A stretch of 7,034 bases of DNA, from the NCBI GenBank assembly GCA_964349415.1, contig CAYGGJ010000039.1, forward strand, positions 1-7,034, written 5' to 3'. Under the pieces are notes generated by a model. It was not told the origin of the DNA, searched no databases, and saw only the letters and a program-made list of their open reading frames with translations. Each line of letters begins with the position of its first letter. The first letter of the stretch is position 1. This DNA is from 2-01-FULL-40-42 sp964349415 (GTDB lineage: Bacteria; Patescibacteriota; Microgenomatia; UBA1406; GWC2-37-13). Shown in pieces: positions 1 through 7,025 of the stretch. A program made the translations under genes and the position numbers.

Positions 1-443
1 GTATATTTTCTATTCTCTTAAATGTTGCGCTGAGTCTGTATTTTATCTTCGTACTCCATCTACCGGTCTGGGCACTGGGGGCTTCATTTTCAATCTCTAT
101 TTTCTGCAGCGTAGTACTTCTTCTTACCGTACTTGCAAAAAAAATACATGGGCTAAGCTATAAGTTGGTATTTCTTGAAACGTTTAAGATTTTCGTTGCG
201 ACCTTTATCTCCTCGTTTTTTTCTTACTATCTGATGAAGGTTTTAGATGGTCTAATTCTTGACACCTCGCGAACTATCAACATTTTCCTGCTTCTTTTAA
301 TAGGTGGCCTCTGTTATGTGGCGCTTTATCTTTTCCTGTCATGGATGTTGGGTGTACGCGAATTCAGCCTTTTATTAAAGTTTGCCAGAAAAGCACGAGC
401 ATACAGACAGAAGTTTGTAGAAATTTATACCGATATTGAATGA
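1..443 (+). CDS. murJ: Lipid II flippase MurJ (MviN family), C-terminal part
   Basis: The open frame enters from the left edge (first full codon at position 3) and ends at TGA 441-443, giving the last 146 residues of a longer protein. Four strongly hydrophobic segments are visible, roughly residues 3-20, 22-46, 59-82 and 90-117 of the fragment, followed by a short basic and then acidic cytoplasmic tail. The opening segment (starting IFSILLNVALSLYFIF) and the next, with ALGASFSISIF, match the pattern of the late helices of MurJ/MviN, where the 'N.xLn' and 'GLALAtSlS' type signatures occur, so these are probably helices 11-14. MurJ is the MOP-superfamily membrane transporter that moves undecaprenyl-linked lipid II to the outer face of the membrane for peptidoglycan synthesis. 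The partner genes downstream overlap it, and one of them (mltG) also acts on peptidoglycan, which supports the call. An ATG at 165 lies inside a hydrophobic-domain context and is not the true start. A related MOP-family polysaccharide flippase is the main alternative, since the N-terminal domain is outside the window. Confidence 0.8.
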   Translation, partial: IFSILLNVALSLYFIFVLHLPVWALGASFSISIFCSVVLLLTVLAKKIHGLSYKLVFLETFKIFVATFISSFFSYYLMKVLDGLILDTSRTINIFLLLLIGGLCYVALYLFLSWMLGVREFSLLLKFARKARAYRQKFVEIYTDIE

Positions 444-1702
444 TGAAAAAAGACACTTCTCATCTTGAGGCGGTAAAAACGATCCAAAAAAAACTTCTGG
501 GAAAAACCCTGACGTATAAGGAAATCTATAATCTTATGGATGAATTGGCTCATAAGCGCCTTAGTGACGTTTTAACAACATATTTTGTCGCATCCTCCTT
601 CAACGAAGGGTTTTCTTTAAACGAACTTTACTACCTCATAAAAGCCATGGTCAATACGGGGACAAAGCTTGAGTTTAAAGGCATCGTAGCAGATAAGCAC
701 TCAACAGGAGGTGCTGCAGGCACAAGAACTACAATGATTCTGGTGCCTATTATTGCCGCTGCAGGATTTCTAATCCCCAAGACCTCATCAAGAGCAATCA
801 CTTCATCTGCCGGAACGGCAGATGTTATGGAGGTTTTGGCCAACGTAACCTTTACACCCGCCCAGATTAAAAAAATAGTTGAGAAGGTGGGAGGATGCAT
901 TGTATGGGGAGGGAAACTCGGCATTGCTCCGGCTGACGACGTAATCATAGATGTAGAGGAAGAGCTTTCATTTGAGTCATACGATAAGGTAATCGTCTCT
1001 ATTATGTCAAAAAAAGTGGCAGTATCGACCAATCACTTAGTTCTGGATATTCCTGTCGGCCCCACAATGAAAATTCAAAAGGTTGAGGATGCTGAAAAAA
1101 TAGCAGGTAAGTTCAAACTTCTGGGGGGGAAATTTGGTATGAAGGTTGTGGTCGACATAAATGAAGTAAGAGGTCCTGCGGGACACGGTGTCGGCCCTAT
1201 GCTTGAAGCGCGTGACGTTTTAAGTGTTCTCGAACAAAAGAAAGACCGCCCGATTCTTCTTGAAGAAAAAGCAATAAGACTCTCTGGAAAACTTTTGGAT
1301 ATTTGCTTTAAGGATGCTAAAATTAACAAGAAGGGAGAGGAAGAAGCACGGAGACTTCTTACCTCGGGAAATGCCCTGAAGAAATTCAGAGAAATAGTCG
1401 TGGCGCAGGGCGGTAAGAGCGACATATCTTTAAAAGATCTTAAAATTAACGGCCACAAAAAAACAATCGAGTCTCATAAAAAAGGAAAAATAATGAAGAT
1501 CAATAATTACAACTTGAATACATTGGCTAAAATATTAGGTTCCCCTGAAGATATTCATGCAGGTGTTGTTATGGAAAAAGCAGTAAATGAAAACGTAGAA
1601 AAGCAGGAACCCTTGATTTCTTTGTATTCAAAGAGCTACCACCGTCTAGAAGAAGCACTGTTCACATTAGAAACATTTCCAATATATGAAATCCAGAGCT
1701 AA
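440..1702 (+). CDS. deoA: AMP phosphorylase-like thymidine phosphorylase family protein
   Basis: This 420-residue protein belongs to the nucleoside phosphorylase class II (thymidine phosphorylase/AMP phosphorylase) family, which splits a nucleoside or NMP with phosphate to give a free base and a ribose phosphate. The N-terminal helical domain covers about 8-75. The phosphate-binding motif DKHSTGG is at 85-91, an SSRAITSSAGTAD block at 116-128, VWGG at 155-158, APADD at 163-167 and SIMSKK at 187-192. A GHGVGPMLEARD block follows, and then the C-terminal alpha/beta domain, whose end (about 370-420) is the usual barrel-sandwich-like region. The SSRAIT...GTAD and VWGG blocks are the archaeal/CPR AMP phosphorylase type rather than the E. 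coli DeoA type (which has a GHTGGTLDKLE-like block), so AMP/CMP/UMP may be the substrate; this is inference. Archaeal AMP phosphorylases are about 500 residues with an extra N-terminal domain of about 80, absent here: an in-frame TGA at 437-439 directly precedes the start. Two adjacent ATGs (440, 443) can serve as start. The ATGA overlap with murJ suggests translational coupling; no Shine-Dalgarno is visible. Confidence 0.9.
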   Translation: MMKKDTSHLEAVKTIQKKLLGKTLTYKEIYNLMDELAHKRLSDVLTTYFVASSFNEGFSLNELYYLIKAMVNTGTKLEFKGIVADKHSTGGAAGTRTTMILVPIIAAAGFLIPKTSSRAITSSAGTADVMEVLANVTFTPAQIKKIVEKVGGCIVWGGKLGIAPADDVIIDVEEELSFESYDKVIVSIMSKKVAVSTNHLVLDIPVGPTMKIQKVEDAEKIAGKFKLLGGKFGMKVVVDINEVRGPAGHGVGPMLEARDVLSVLEQKKDRPILLEEKAIRLSGKLLDICFKDAKINKKGEEEARRLLTSGNALKKFREIVVAQGGKSDISLKDLKINGHKKTIESHKKGKIMKINNYNLNTLAKILGSPEDIHAGVVMEKAVNENVEKQEPLISLYSKSYHRLEEALFTLETFPIYEIQS

Positions 1703-2666
1703 GAAAAAAGGGAGAATTTTTCTCCTAGTCTTACTTCTACTTATTGTAGGAGGATATTTGCTTTTCAGAGAAGGTACTCTTCCAGTTGATAGGAGTGACA
1801 AATCCTCCGAGATTTTTATAGTCAGACCTGGCGAAGGATTAAATTCCATTATAAATAATTTGAAGGAGAAAAAGCTTATCAGAAACAGGATGGCGTTTTT
1901 TGCAATTGTCTACCAATTGGGAATTGATAAAAAAATCCAGGCAGGCGATTTCCGGCTCTCAAAATCAATGGGAGCGTATGATGTCGCAAATAATCTTACT
2001 CATGGGACTCTCGACATCTGGATCACTATTCCTGAAGGGTGGAGAAAAGAAGAAGTGGCCGAACGGATTAGTAAGAATTTTGATATACCCGAGGTTGAAT
2101 TTGTAGAAAAAGCCCAGGAAGGATTTCTCTTCCCCGATACCTATCTTTTTCCCAAAGAAGCAACCGCCGATACAATTATTTCTATCCTCACCAACACCTT
2201 TGAGAATAAATTTGCCACGCTTGATGAAAAAAGGAAGAAACTCGGTCTGACTAAAGTTCAAACAGTGACTCTCGCCTCGTTGGTTGAGAGAGAATCTAAA
2301 TTTGACTCCGAACGACAAGGGATCGCCAGCGTCTTACTTCGTAGATACCGAGAAGGCATTCCTTTACAAATAGATGCCACGGTTCAGTATGCAATGGGAT
2401 ATGACGCGGCAAAAAAAACATGGTGGCCTGTTCCTCTTAGCGAAGATCTTAAAATAAACTCACCGTACAACACCTATTTGAATCCCGGTCTTCCCCCCGG
2501 ACCAATCAGCAATCCCGGCTTAACTTCATTAGAGGCTGTGGCAGATGCTGATCCGAATACACCCTATCTGTTTTACGTGCATGACAAACAAGGAAAAGTA
2601 CATTTTGCAAGAAACGGAGAAGAACACGAAAGAAATATTCAAAAATACCTTCAACACCTTCGTTAA
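1686..2666 (+). CDS. mltG: Endolytic murein transglycosylase MltG (YceG-like)
   Basis: MltG is a membrane-anchored lytic transglycosylase that cuts nascent glycan strands next to the membrane and is thought to set or terminate glycan strand length. The 326-residue length is close to the E. coli protein (340). A basic N-terminus (residues 2-10) precedes one membrane segment at about 11-27, giving a cytoplasmic-in, extracytoplasmic-out topology without a cleavage site. A LysM-like subdomain follows at about 42-90, then the YceG catalytic domain. Family motifs are all present: TLASLVERE at 195-203, where Glu201 matches the catalytic Glu218 of E. coli MltG; LQIDATVQY at 227-235; SPYNTY at 259-264; GLPPGPISNPG at 268-278; PYLFYV at 293-298; and HFARNGEEH at 306-314. 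The start ATG is the only one available before the membrane segment, because an in-frame TAG lies at 1668-1670. It overlaps the end of the phosphorylase gene by 17 bases, with no visible Shine-Dalgarno, so translation is probably coupled. Stop is TAA, 38 bases from the converging ftsK stop. Confidence 0.96.
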   Translation: MKSRAKKKGRIFLLVLLLLIVGGYLLFREGTLPVDRSDKSSEIFIVRPGEGLNSIINNLKEKKLIRNRMAFFAIVYQLGIDKKIQAGDFRLSKSMGAYDVANNLTHGTLDIWITIPEGWRKEEVAERISKNFDIPEVEFVEKAQEGFLFPDTYLFPKEATADTIISILTNTFENKFATLDEKRKKLGLTKVQTVTLASLVERESKFDSERQGIASVLLRRYREGIPLQIDATVQYAMGYDAAKKTWWPVPLSEDLKINSPYNTYLNPGLPPGPISNPGLTSLEAVADADPNTPYLFYVHDKQGKVHFARNGEEHERNIQKYLQHLR

Positions 2667-2704
2667 TTTCTTCCTTCCTTAATGAAAGATTGAATTTCGC
2701 AGTA

Positions 2705-4834
2705 TTATTCTTCAACAACCTCTCCCTCTGTGACTGCTCCACGGCGTAGTACTTCTCGGGGCTTTGAACCTTCGGATGGTCCAACGTACCCTGCAGCCTC
2801 CAGCTGATCGAGAATGCGTGCTGCACGGGCATATCCTACTGAAAGTTTACGCTGAATAAGCGAGGCTGAGGCCTTGTCCGTTTGTCCGATCAGGTCAAGC
2901 GCTGCATTGAAAAGCGGATCTTTGTCTCCACCGTTTCCTCCACCGGCACCAGGCATATATGTAGCCGTAACGCTATCCTGCTTGGTGATCTCCTCTGTAT
3001 AGTGAACTTCCGGTCCTTTTGCGCGCAGGAACTTTACCAGCTCGGCAACCTCGACCTCCGTTATAAACGGTCCTTGAATACGTCTCGGTTTCGCCTGATC
3101 GGGAGGCAGATATAACATGTCTCCTTTTCCTAATAATTTCTCCGCACCGGGAGTATCAATGATAACCCGCGAGTCAACAAGGGATGATACATTAAATGCT
3201 ACTCTGGTTGGAATATTTGCCTTCATAAGACCGGTAATGACGTCAACTGAAGGTCGCTGGGTTGCAAGCACCAAGTGTATTCCCGTGGCACGCGCCATCT
3301 GTGCAATTCGGGTAATAAGATCCTCTGCATCGCCCGGCGCAAATATCATCACGTCGGCAAGCTCGTCTATTACAAATATAATAAAGGGTTTCTTTTCTAC
3401 ACCTGCGATCGCATTGTATCCCTCAAGATTTCTTGCACCCACTTTAGAAAATTCCTTATAGCGAGTTTCCATCTCGGCCACGGTCCATCTTAGTGCCGAA
3501 ATAATCTTGTCCGGTTCAACTATAACCTCTGTTAAAAGATGGGGAATTCCGTTATACAAAGTAAGCTCTACGCGCTTTGGATCAACCATAATCAGACGCA
3601 GTTCTTCAGGCTTTGTCCTGAATAAAAAGGTCGAAATCCAGGCGTTTAGCATGACCGACTTACCCGAACCCGTCGTTCCTGCAATCAGAGCATGAGGCAT
3701 CTTTCCTATACTTGCGGCCCGTGGCTCACCGGATACATCAAGACCCATCGGTACCAATAGCGGATCCGGCTTATTCTTAAATGCGTCTGATGCAAGCATC
3801 TTTTTAAGCGTCACTATCTCAGGTTTTTTATTTGGAATCTCAATTCCGACCAAAGAACGTCCGGGAATTGGAGCCTCAATTCTTACCTGCCCTGTAGGAG
3901 CAGCGAGCGCCAGTGCAAGATCGTTGGAAAGCGAAGTAATCTTAGAAAGTTTTGTTCCCATGGTAATTTCAAGAGCATATTGCGTAACGGTTGGTCCAAA
4001 ATTAACCTCACCAACGCGCGCCCTTATTCCAAAACTGTCAAGGGTTTTTTCAATAACATCTGCGCTTTTCTTCACATCTCCCCTGTCCGCTTTTTCCTCG
4101 GGAACATCCTGAAGAATATTTAAAGGAGGATAGACCCATGTCGAAGATGATGCCGTGTTTATAGGACGCATTTGTAAATCCTTAGGCGCAGCGGCAGGTA
4201 AAGGTTTGGCAATTGCAGGTTTGGGTTTGTCAAAATTACGGTCCTGTATAAATCCTTTATCTTCATCCTTTTCTTTAACCTTATCCTTATCCAGCGAACC
4301 TCTAAAAAGATACTGCCTGATAAACTGAAGACCGGAACCCACCAACTTGAAAAGAAATAAAACAAATGCATCGACCGATGTATCCAGTAATAAAATCAGT
4401 CCCATGAAAAAAGAGATTGCGAGAATTATTACGGCGCCTGCGGTCGAAAAATCCAAAGTAAGATTTTCATAAATAAAGCTTCCCCATTGACCTGTCTGCA
4501 TAATTCCCAACAGCGAAACAAATACTAGGATGCTACCAATAGTGATATTGAGTTTTATAAATTTGAGCTTTTTTGAATTGAAAAAATGACCGGAGATCAG
4601 AAAAAGCAAAAAGGGCAAGAGAATTCCCAAAAATCCGAAGCGGGAATTTATTCCCTCATTAATGCTGTTTAGAACTCTGCCGTTTTCATCTGAAGCCGAA
4701 AAAAAACTAAAAAATGAAAGAAGTAAAATTAGACCCGCTGCAATCAGTAAAAATCCGATGATTGTGAAAAATGTTTTTTTGTTAACTTTTGCCTTTACAA
4801 AAGGGAGTTTGAAAAGAGATTTGCTCCTTGCCAT
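2705..4834 (-). CDS. ftsK: DNA translocase FtsK/SpoIIIE
   Basis: FtsK is a septum-located hexameric ATPase that pumps chromosomal DNA during division and, in many bacteria, activates XerCD at dif. The 709 residues show the full architecture. Four hydrophobic segments at about 22-45, 66-85, 92-112 and 132-150 (the last running on into an amphipathic stretch to about 169) form the membrane domain. A short linker, about 170-235, starts as a Lys/Asp/Glu-rich stretch and turns Pro/Ala-rich. The motor has an alpha domain from about 240 and a RecA-like beta domain with Walker A GTTGSGKS at 386-393 (Lys392) and Walker B FIIFVIDE at 484-491 (Asp490, Glu491); LATQRPSVDVIT and GAEKLLGKGDM blocks follow. 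The C-terminal winged-helix gamma domain lies at about 639-696, with the DNA-reading helix near 666-680 (VGYARAARILDQLE). The ATG start is well fixed: in-frame TAA at 4844-4846 lies four codons upstream with no other start between. No Shine-Dalgarno precedes it; a purine-rich AAGGAG lies inside codons 2-4 instead. The linker is far shorter than in E. coli FtsK and resembles SpoIIIE-like proteins. Confidence 0.97.
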   Translation of the reverse strand: MARSKSLFKLPFVKAKVNKKTFFTIIGFLLIAAGLILLLSFFSFFSASDENGRVLNSINEGINSRFGFLGILLPFLLFLISGHFFNSKKLKFIKLNITIGSILVFVSLLGIMQTGQWGSFIYENLTLDFSTAGAVIILAISFFMGLILLLDTSVDAFVLFLFKLVGSGLQFIRQYLFRGSLDKDKVKEKDEDKGFIQDRNFDKPKPAIAKPLPAAAPKDLQMRPINTASSSTWVYPPLNILQDVPEEKADRGDVKKSADVIEKTLDSFGIRARVGEVNFGPTVTQYALEITMGTKLSKITSLSNDLALALAAPTGQVRIEAPIPGRSLVGIEIPNKKPEIVTLKKMLASDAFKNKPDPLLVPMGLDVSGEPRAASIGKMPHALIAGTTGSGKSVMLNAWISTFLFRTKPEELRLIMVDPKRVELTLYNGIPHLLTEVIVEPDKIISALRWTVAEMETRYKEFSKVGARNLEGYNAIAGVEKKPFIIFVIDELADVMIFAPGDAEDLITRIAQMARATGIHLVLATQRPSVDVITGLMKANIPTRVAFNVSSLVDSRVIIDTPGAEKLLGKGDMLYLPPDQAKPRRIQGPFITEVEVAELVKFLRAKGPEVHYTEEITKQDSVTATYMPGAGGGNGGDKDPLFNAALDLIGQTDKASASLIQRKLSVGYARAARILDQLEAAGYVGPSEGSKPREVLRRGAVTEGEVVEE

Positions 4835-4845
4835 ACGTACAGTTT

Positions 4846-4874
4846 ATTGTAATGAAGGAATAAATCAAAATCAA
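4846..4874 (-). promoter_or_regulatory. Putative sigma70-type promoter for ftsK, near-leaderless
   Basis: Read on the minus strand, TTGATT (4874-4869) and TACAAT (4851-4846) are separated by exactly 17 bases, each one or two mismatches from the -35 and -10 consensus (TTGACA, TATAAT). The -10 box ends only 11 bases before the ftsK ATG, so transcription would start about 4-6 bases upstream of the start codon, giving an almost leaderless mRNA. This agrees with the absence of a Shine-Dalgarno sequence. The 60-base spacer has no terminator hairpin, so read-through from pnp could also express ftsK. The region is AT-rich, so a chance match is possible. Confidence 0.55.
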
Positions 4875-4894
4875 TCAGTTATCGAGAGCGTAGA

Positions 4895-6982
4895 TTATTG
4901 ACCAAGAAGCTGAAGATTTATGCGTCCTTGTTTATCAATTTCGATTACCTTTACCCTAACCTTTTGATCAATTTTGACGACATCGTTGGGATCTTTTACA
5001 AATCCTTTGCCCATCTTTGAAACATGAACCATGCCTTCTTTGCCGGGCAATATCTCAACAAAAGCACCAAAGGGAAGAATTCTCTTCACTTCTCCGTCAA
5101 ACTCTTCTCCGGATTCAACCTCGCGGATCATGTTTTCTATGTAGCTTACGGCTTCTTCAACCTTTTCTTTAACCAGTCCGCTTACGGTTACTTTTCCGTC
5201 TGAGCTTATATTAATATCTGTTTCTGTCTTTGCTATAAGATTTTTAATATTTCTTCCACCAGGTCCTATAATCTCACCTATTTTTTCCTGTGGAGGAGTT
5301 AAAACCATTACCTTGGGAGCAAACTTTGAAATCTCTGTACGCGGCTTATCCATTACGGCGGTCATTTTTGAAAGGATGTGTTCTCTGGCTTTCTTAGCTT
5401 TCTCAAGAGTCTCTATTATGAATTTTTCAGGAAGTCCGTCATTTTTAACATCAAGCTGGATTGCAGTAATTCCATTTGTCGTACCCGCTACCTTAAAGTC
5501 CATTTCTCCGGTAAAGTCCTCTATACCCATTATGTCGGTAAGAAGTACATATTCTTTTTCAGGATCTCCATAAAGTCCCATGGCAATTCCTGCGACCGGA
5601 GCTTTAATAGGCACACCTGCATCCATAAGAGCCAATGTTGAACCACAGGTGGCAGCTTGAGAGGTGGATCCGTTTGAAGAAAGAACCTCGGAAACTACTC
5701 TCACTGTGTAGGGAAAGTCTTTTGCAGAAGGCAGTACGGGTTCAATCGCCTTTTCAGCTAAAGCGCCGTGTCCGATTTCGCGGCGTGACGGAAAACCTAT
5801 GCGTCCTACTTCGCCTAAAGAATAAGGGGGCATGAAATAGTGATGAATGTAGCTTTTCGCTTCCTCACCCTCCGGTCCTTCAATAAGTTGCTCTAAGCTT
5901 GGTGATCCTAAAGTCGCAATTGAAAGCACTTGAGTGTCTCCTCTTTGAAAGATTGCCGATCCGTGAGTTCTTGGGAGAACCGAGACCTCAACCGAAATGT
6001 CCCGGATATCATCAGGTCCTCGTCCGTCAAGTCTTTTTTTTGTCTTAAGGATTTTTTCTTTGATCTTCTCTTTGGAAAGATAATCTAAAACCTTGGCAAT
6101 AAGCTTCTTGTCAAATTCGTCCTTGTACTTTTCAGCTATTTCGCTGATTAACGCATCAATAGCTTCCTTGTCCTCAAATTCTTTTTGGGCTTTTTGTTCG
6201 TTTAGTTCGTCTATTTTTTTTGAAAAATCTTTTTTAAGCAGGTCGGCAAGCTTCTGGTCTGACTCTTTTTCCTCATAGATCTCTTTTTCAAGACCTACTT
6301 TTTTGCGGAAATCCTCGATAAAGGCAATCAGCTTGTTATTCTCTTCTTGGGCTTTTTTAATTCCCTCTAAGATTATCTTTTCGGGAAGTTCTTCAGCCTG
6401 AGTCTCGATCATCATGACTTTTTTGGCGGTGGAGGCCACAACCAAATCTAGTTTTGAATATTTCTGCTCTTCTTCTTTTGGATTAACCACGAAAGATCCC
6501 TTTCCTTCTGCCTCAAGATATGCGACTCTTGAGATTGCGATTGGCCCATTCCATGGAAGAGCTGAGATATGTAGTGCTGCAAATGCGGTTATTGCGGCTA
6601 AAGTCTCCGGCGAATTTACTCCGTCAACGGAAAGGAGGGTTAATACCACCTGAAGATTTTTTCTGTATGACTTTGGGAATAAAGGACGGATCGAGCGGTC
6701 GATAAGACGTGCATTCAAAATTGCCTCGTCAGATGGTTTTCCTTCACGCTTCACCCATCGTGATCCTTTAATTCGTCCACCTGCATACAGCTTTTCTACG
6801 TATTCTACGGAAAGTGGAAGATAATCTTTATCTGCCTGCGCAGGTGCAACGTTTACCGTGACTAAAACACAGGTATCACCCAGTCTTCCTAATACGGAAA
6901 CATGAGATGCTTGTGCAAGTTTTCCGACCTGAAATGTCAGCGGAATTCCATTTAATTGAGTAGATACTTCGGTAAATTTCAT
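4895..6982 (-). CDS. pnp: Polyribonucleotide nucleotidyltransferase (PNPase)
   Basis: PNPase is a cytoplasmic trimeric 3'-to-5' exoribonuclease that uses phosphate to release nucleoside diphosphates during RNA decay and can also add tails. The 695 residues contain, in order: the first RNase PH core (about 10-215, with KREGKPS at 78-84 and RLIDRSIRPLFP after it); a Lys/Glu-rich helical linker (about 235-315); the second, catalytic RNase PH core (about 317-550) starting RLDGRG at 317-322; a KH domain (about 555-617, GPGG at 573-576); and an S1 domain (about 626-692). Catalytic residues are kept: Asp489, Asp495 and Lys497 match E. coli Asp486, Asp492 and Lys494, and the phosphate-binding SNGSTS block precedes QAATCG. 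The protein stops right after S1, lacking the short tail found in E. coli (711 residues). The ATG is the first start after an in-frame TAA 24 bases upstream; no Shine-Dalgarno is seen. pnp is commonly preceded by rpsO, but that region is outside the window. ftsK follows on the same strand after 60 bases. Confidence 0.98.
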   Translation of the reverse strand: MKFTEVSTQLNGIPLTFQVGKLAQASHVSVLGRLGDTCVLVTVNVAPAQADKDYLPLSVEYVEKLYAGGRIKGSRWVKREGKPSDEAILNARLIDRSIRPLFPKSYRKNLQVVLTLLSVDGVNSPETLAAITAFAALHISALPWNGPIAISRVAYLEAEGKGSFVVNPKEEEQKYSKLDLVVASTAKKVMMIETQAEELPEKIILEGIKKAQEENNKLIAFIEDFRKKVGLEKEIYEEKESDQKLADLLKKDFSKKIDELNEQKAQKEFEDKEAIDALISEIAEKYKDEFDKKLIAKVLDYLSKEKIKEKILKTKKRLDGRGPDDIRDISVEVSVLPRTHGSAIFQRGDTQVLSIATLGSPSLEQLIEGPEGEEAKSYIHHYFMPPYSLGEVGRIGFPSRREIGHGALAEKAIEPVLPSAKDFPYTVRVVSEVLSSNGSTSQAATCGSTLALMDAGVPIKAPVAGIAMGLYGDPEKEYVLLTDIMGIEDFTGEMDFKVAGTTNGITAIQLDVKNDGLPEKFIIETLEKAKKAREHILSKMTAVMDKPRTEISKFAPKVMVLTPPQEKIGEIIGPGGRNIKNLIAKTETDINISSDGKVTVSGLVKEKVEEAVSYIENMIREVESGEEFDGEVKRILPFGAFVEILPGKEGMVHVSKMGKGFVKDPNDVVKIDQKVRVKVIEIDKQGRINLQLLGQ

Positions 6983-6987
6983 ATGAA

Positions 6988-7008
6988 TTTGTTCTTTTTT
7001 TGTTCTTT
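6988..7008. repeat. Short A-rich direct repeat in the pnp leader
   Basis: On the minus strand the ten bases AAAGAACAAA occur twice, at 7008-6999 and 6997-6988, with one A between (period 11), just before the pnp start codon. The segment is nearly all A with interspersed GAAC and should be unstructured, leaving the start codon open. It may work as a ribosome-accessible or S1-binding leader in place of a Shine-Dalgarno. It could equally be a chance duplication in A-rich sequence. Confidence 0.4.
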
Positions 7009-7019
7009 AGTCCTATTTT

Positions 7020-7025
7020 ATTGTA
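7020..7025 (-). promoter_or_regulatory. Possible -10 box upstream of pnp
   Basis: Minus-strand TACAAT at 7025-7020 is identical to the -10 box proposed for ftsK, and both are followed by AAA. It would give a leader of about 30 bases before the pnp ATG. The matching -35 box would fall beyond the window edge, so this rests on a single six-base match in AT-rich DNA. Confidence 0.3.

Noticed and set aside
437..443. TGA recoding (TGA as glycine, as in Gracilibacteria)
   Set aside because: Reading through the murJ TGA meets another TGA as the very next codon and more soon after, and the protein ends at a natural MurJ length; the other genes stop at TAA and contain no internal TGA.
1123..1129. Run of seven G in the phosphorylase gene, a candidate frameshift or sequencing-error site
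   Set aside because: The reading frame and family motifs continue unbroken on both sides, so the frame as read is correct.
631..1458. Minus-strand open frames opposite the phosphorylase gene (631-1032 and 1075-1458)
   Set aside because: They lie wholly antisense to a gene with strong family motifs, show no recognisable domain of their own and have no start signals; they are shadows of its codon pattern.
2630..2672. Possible terminator after mltG: AAGAAAT (2630-2636) can pair with ATTTCTT (2666-2672)
   Set aside because: The stem is short and AT-rich with a loop of 29 bases and no following T run, so it would be too weak for an intrinsic terminator.
2882..4112. Several plus-strand open frames opposite ftsK
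   Set aside because: All are antisense to a clear FtsK coding sequence, are Ser/Arg-rich in the manner of reverse-frame shadows and resemble no known family.
5313..6705. Plus-strand open frames opposite pnp, including Ser/Phe-rich ones at 5313-5573 and 6093-6278
   Set aside because: The low-complexity Ser/Phe content is the reverse reading of Lys/Glu-rich pnp codons; no independent coding evidence.
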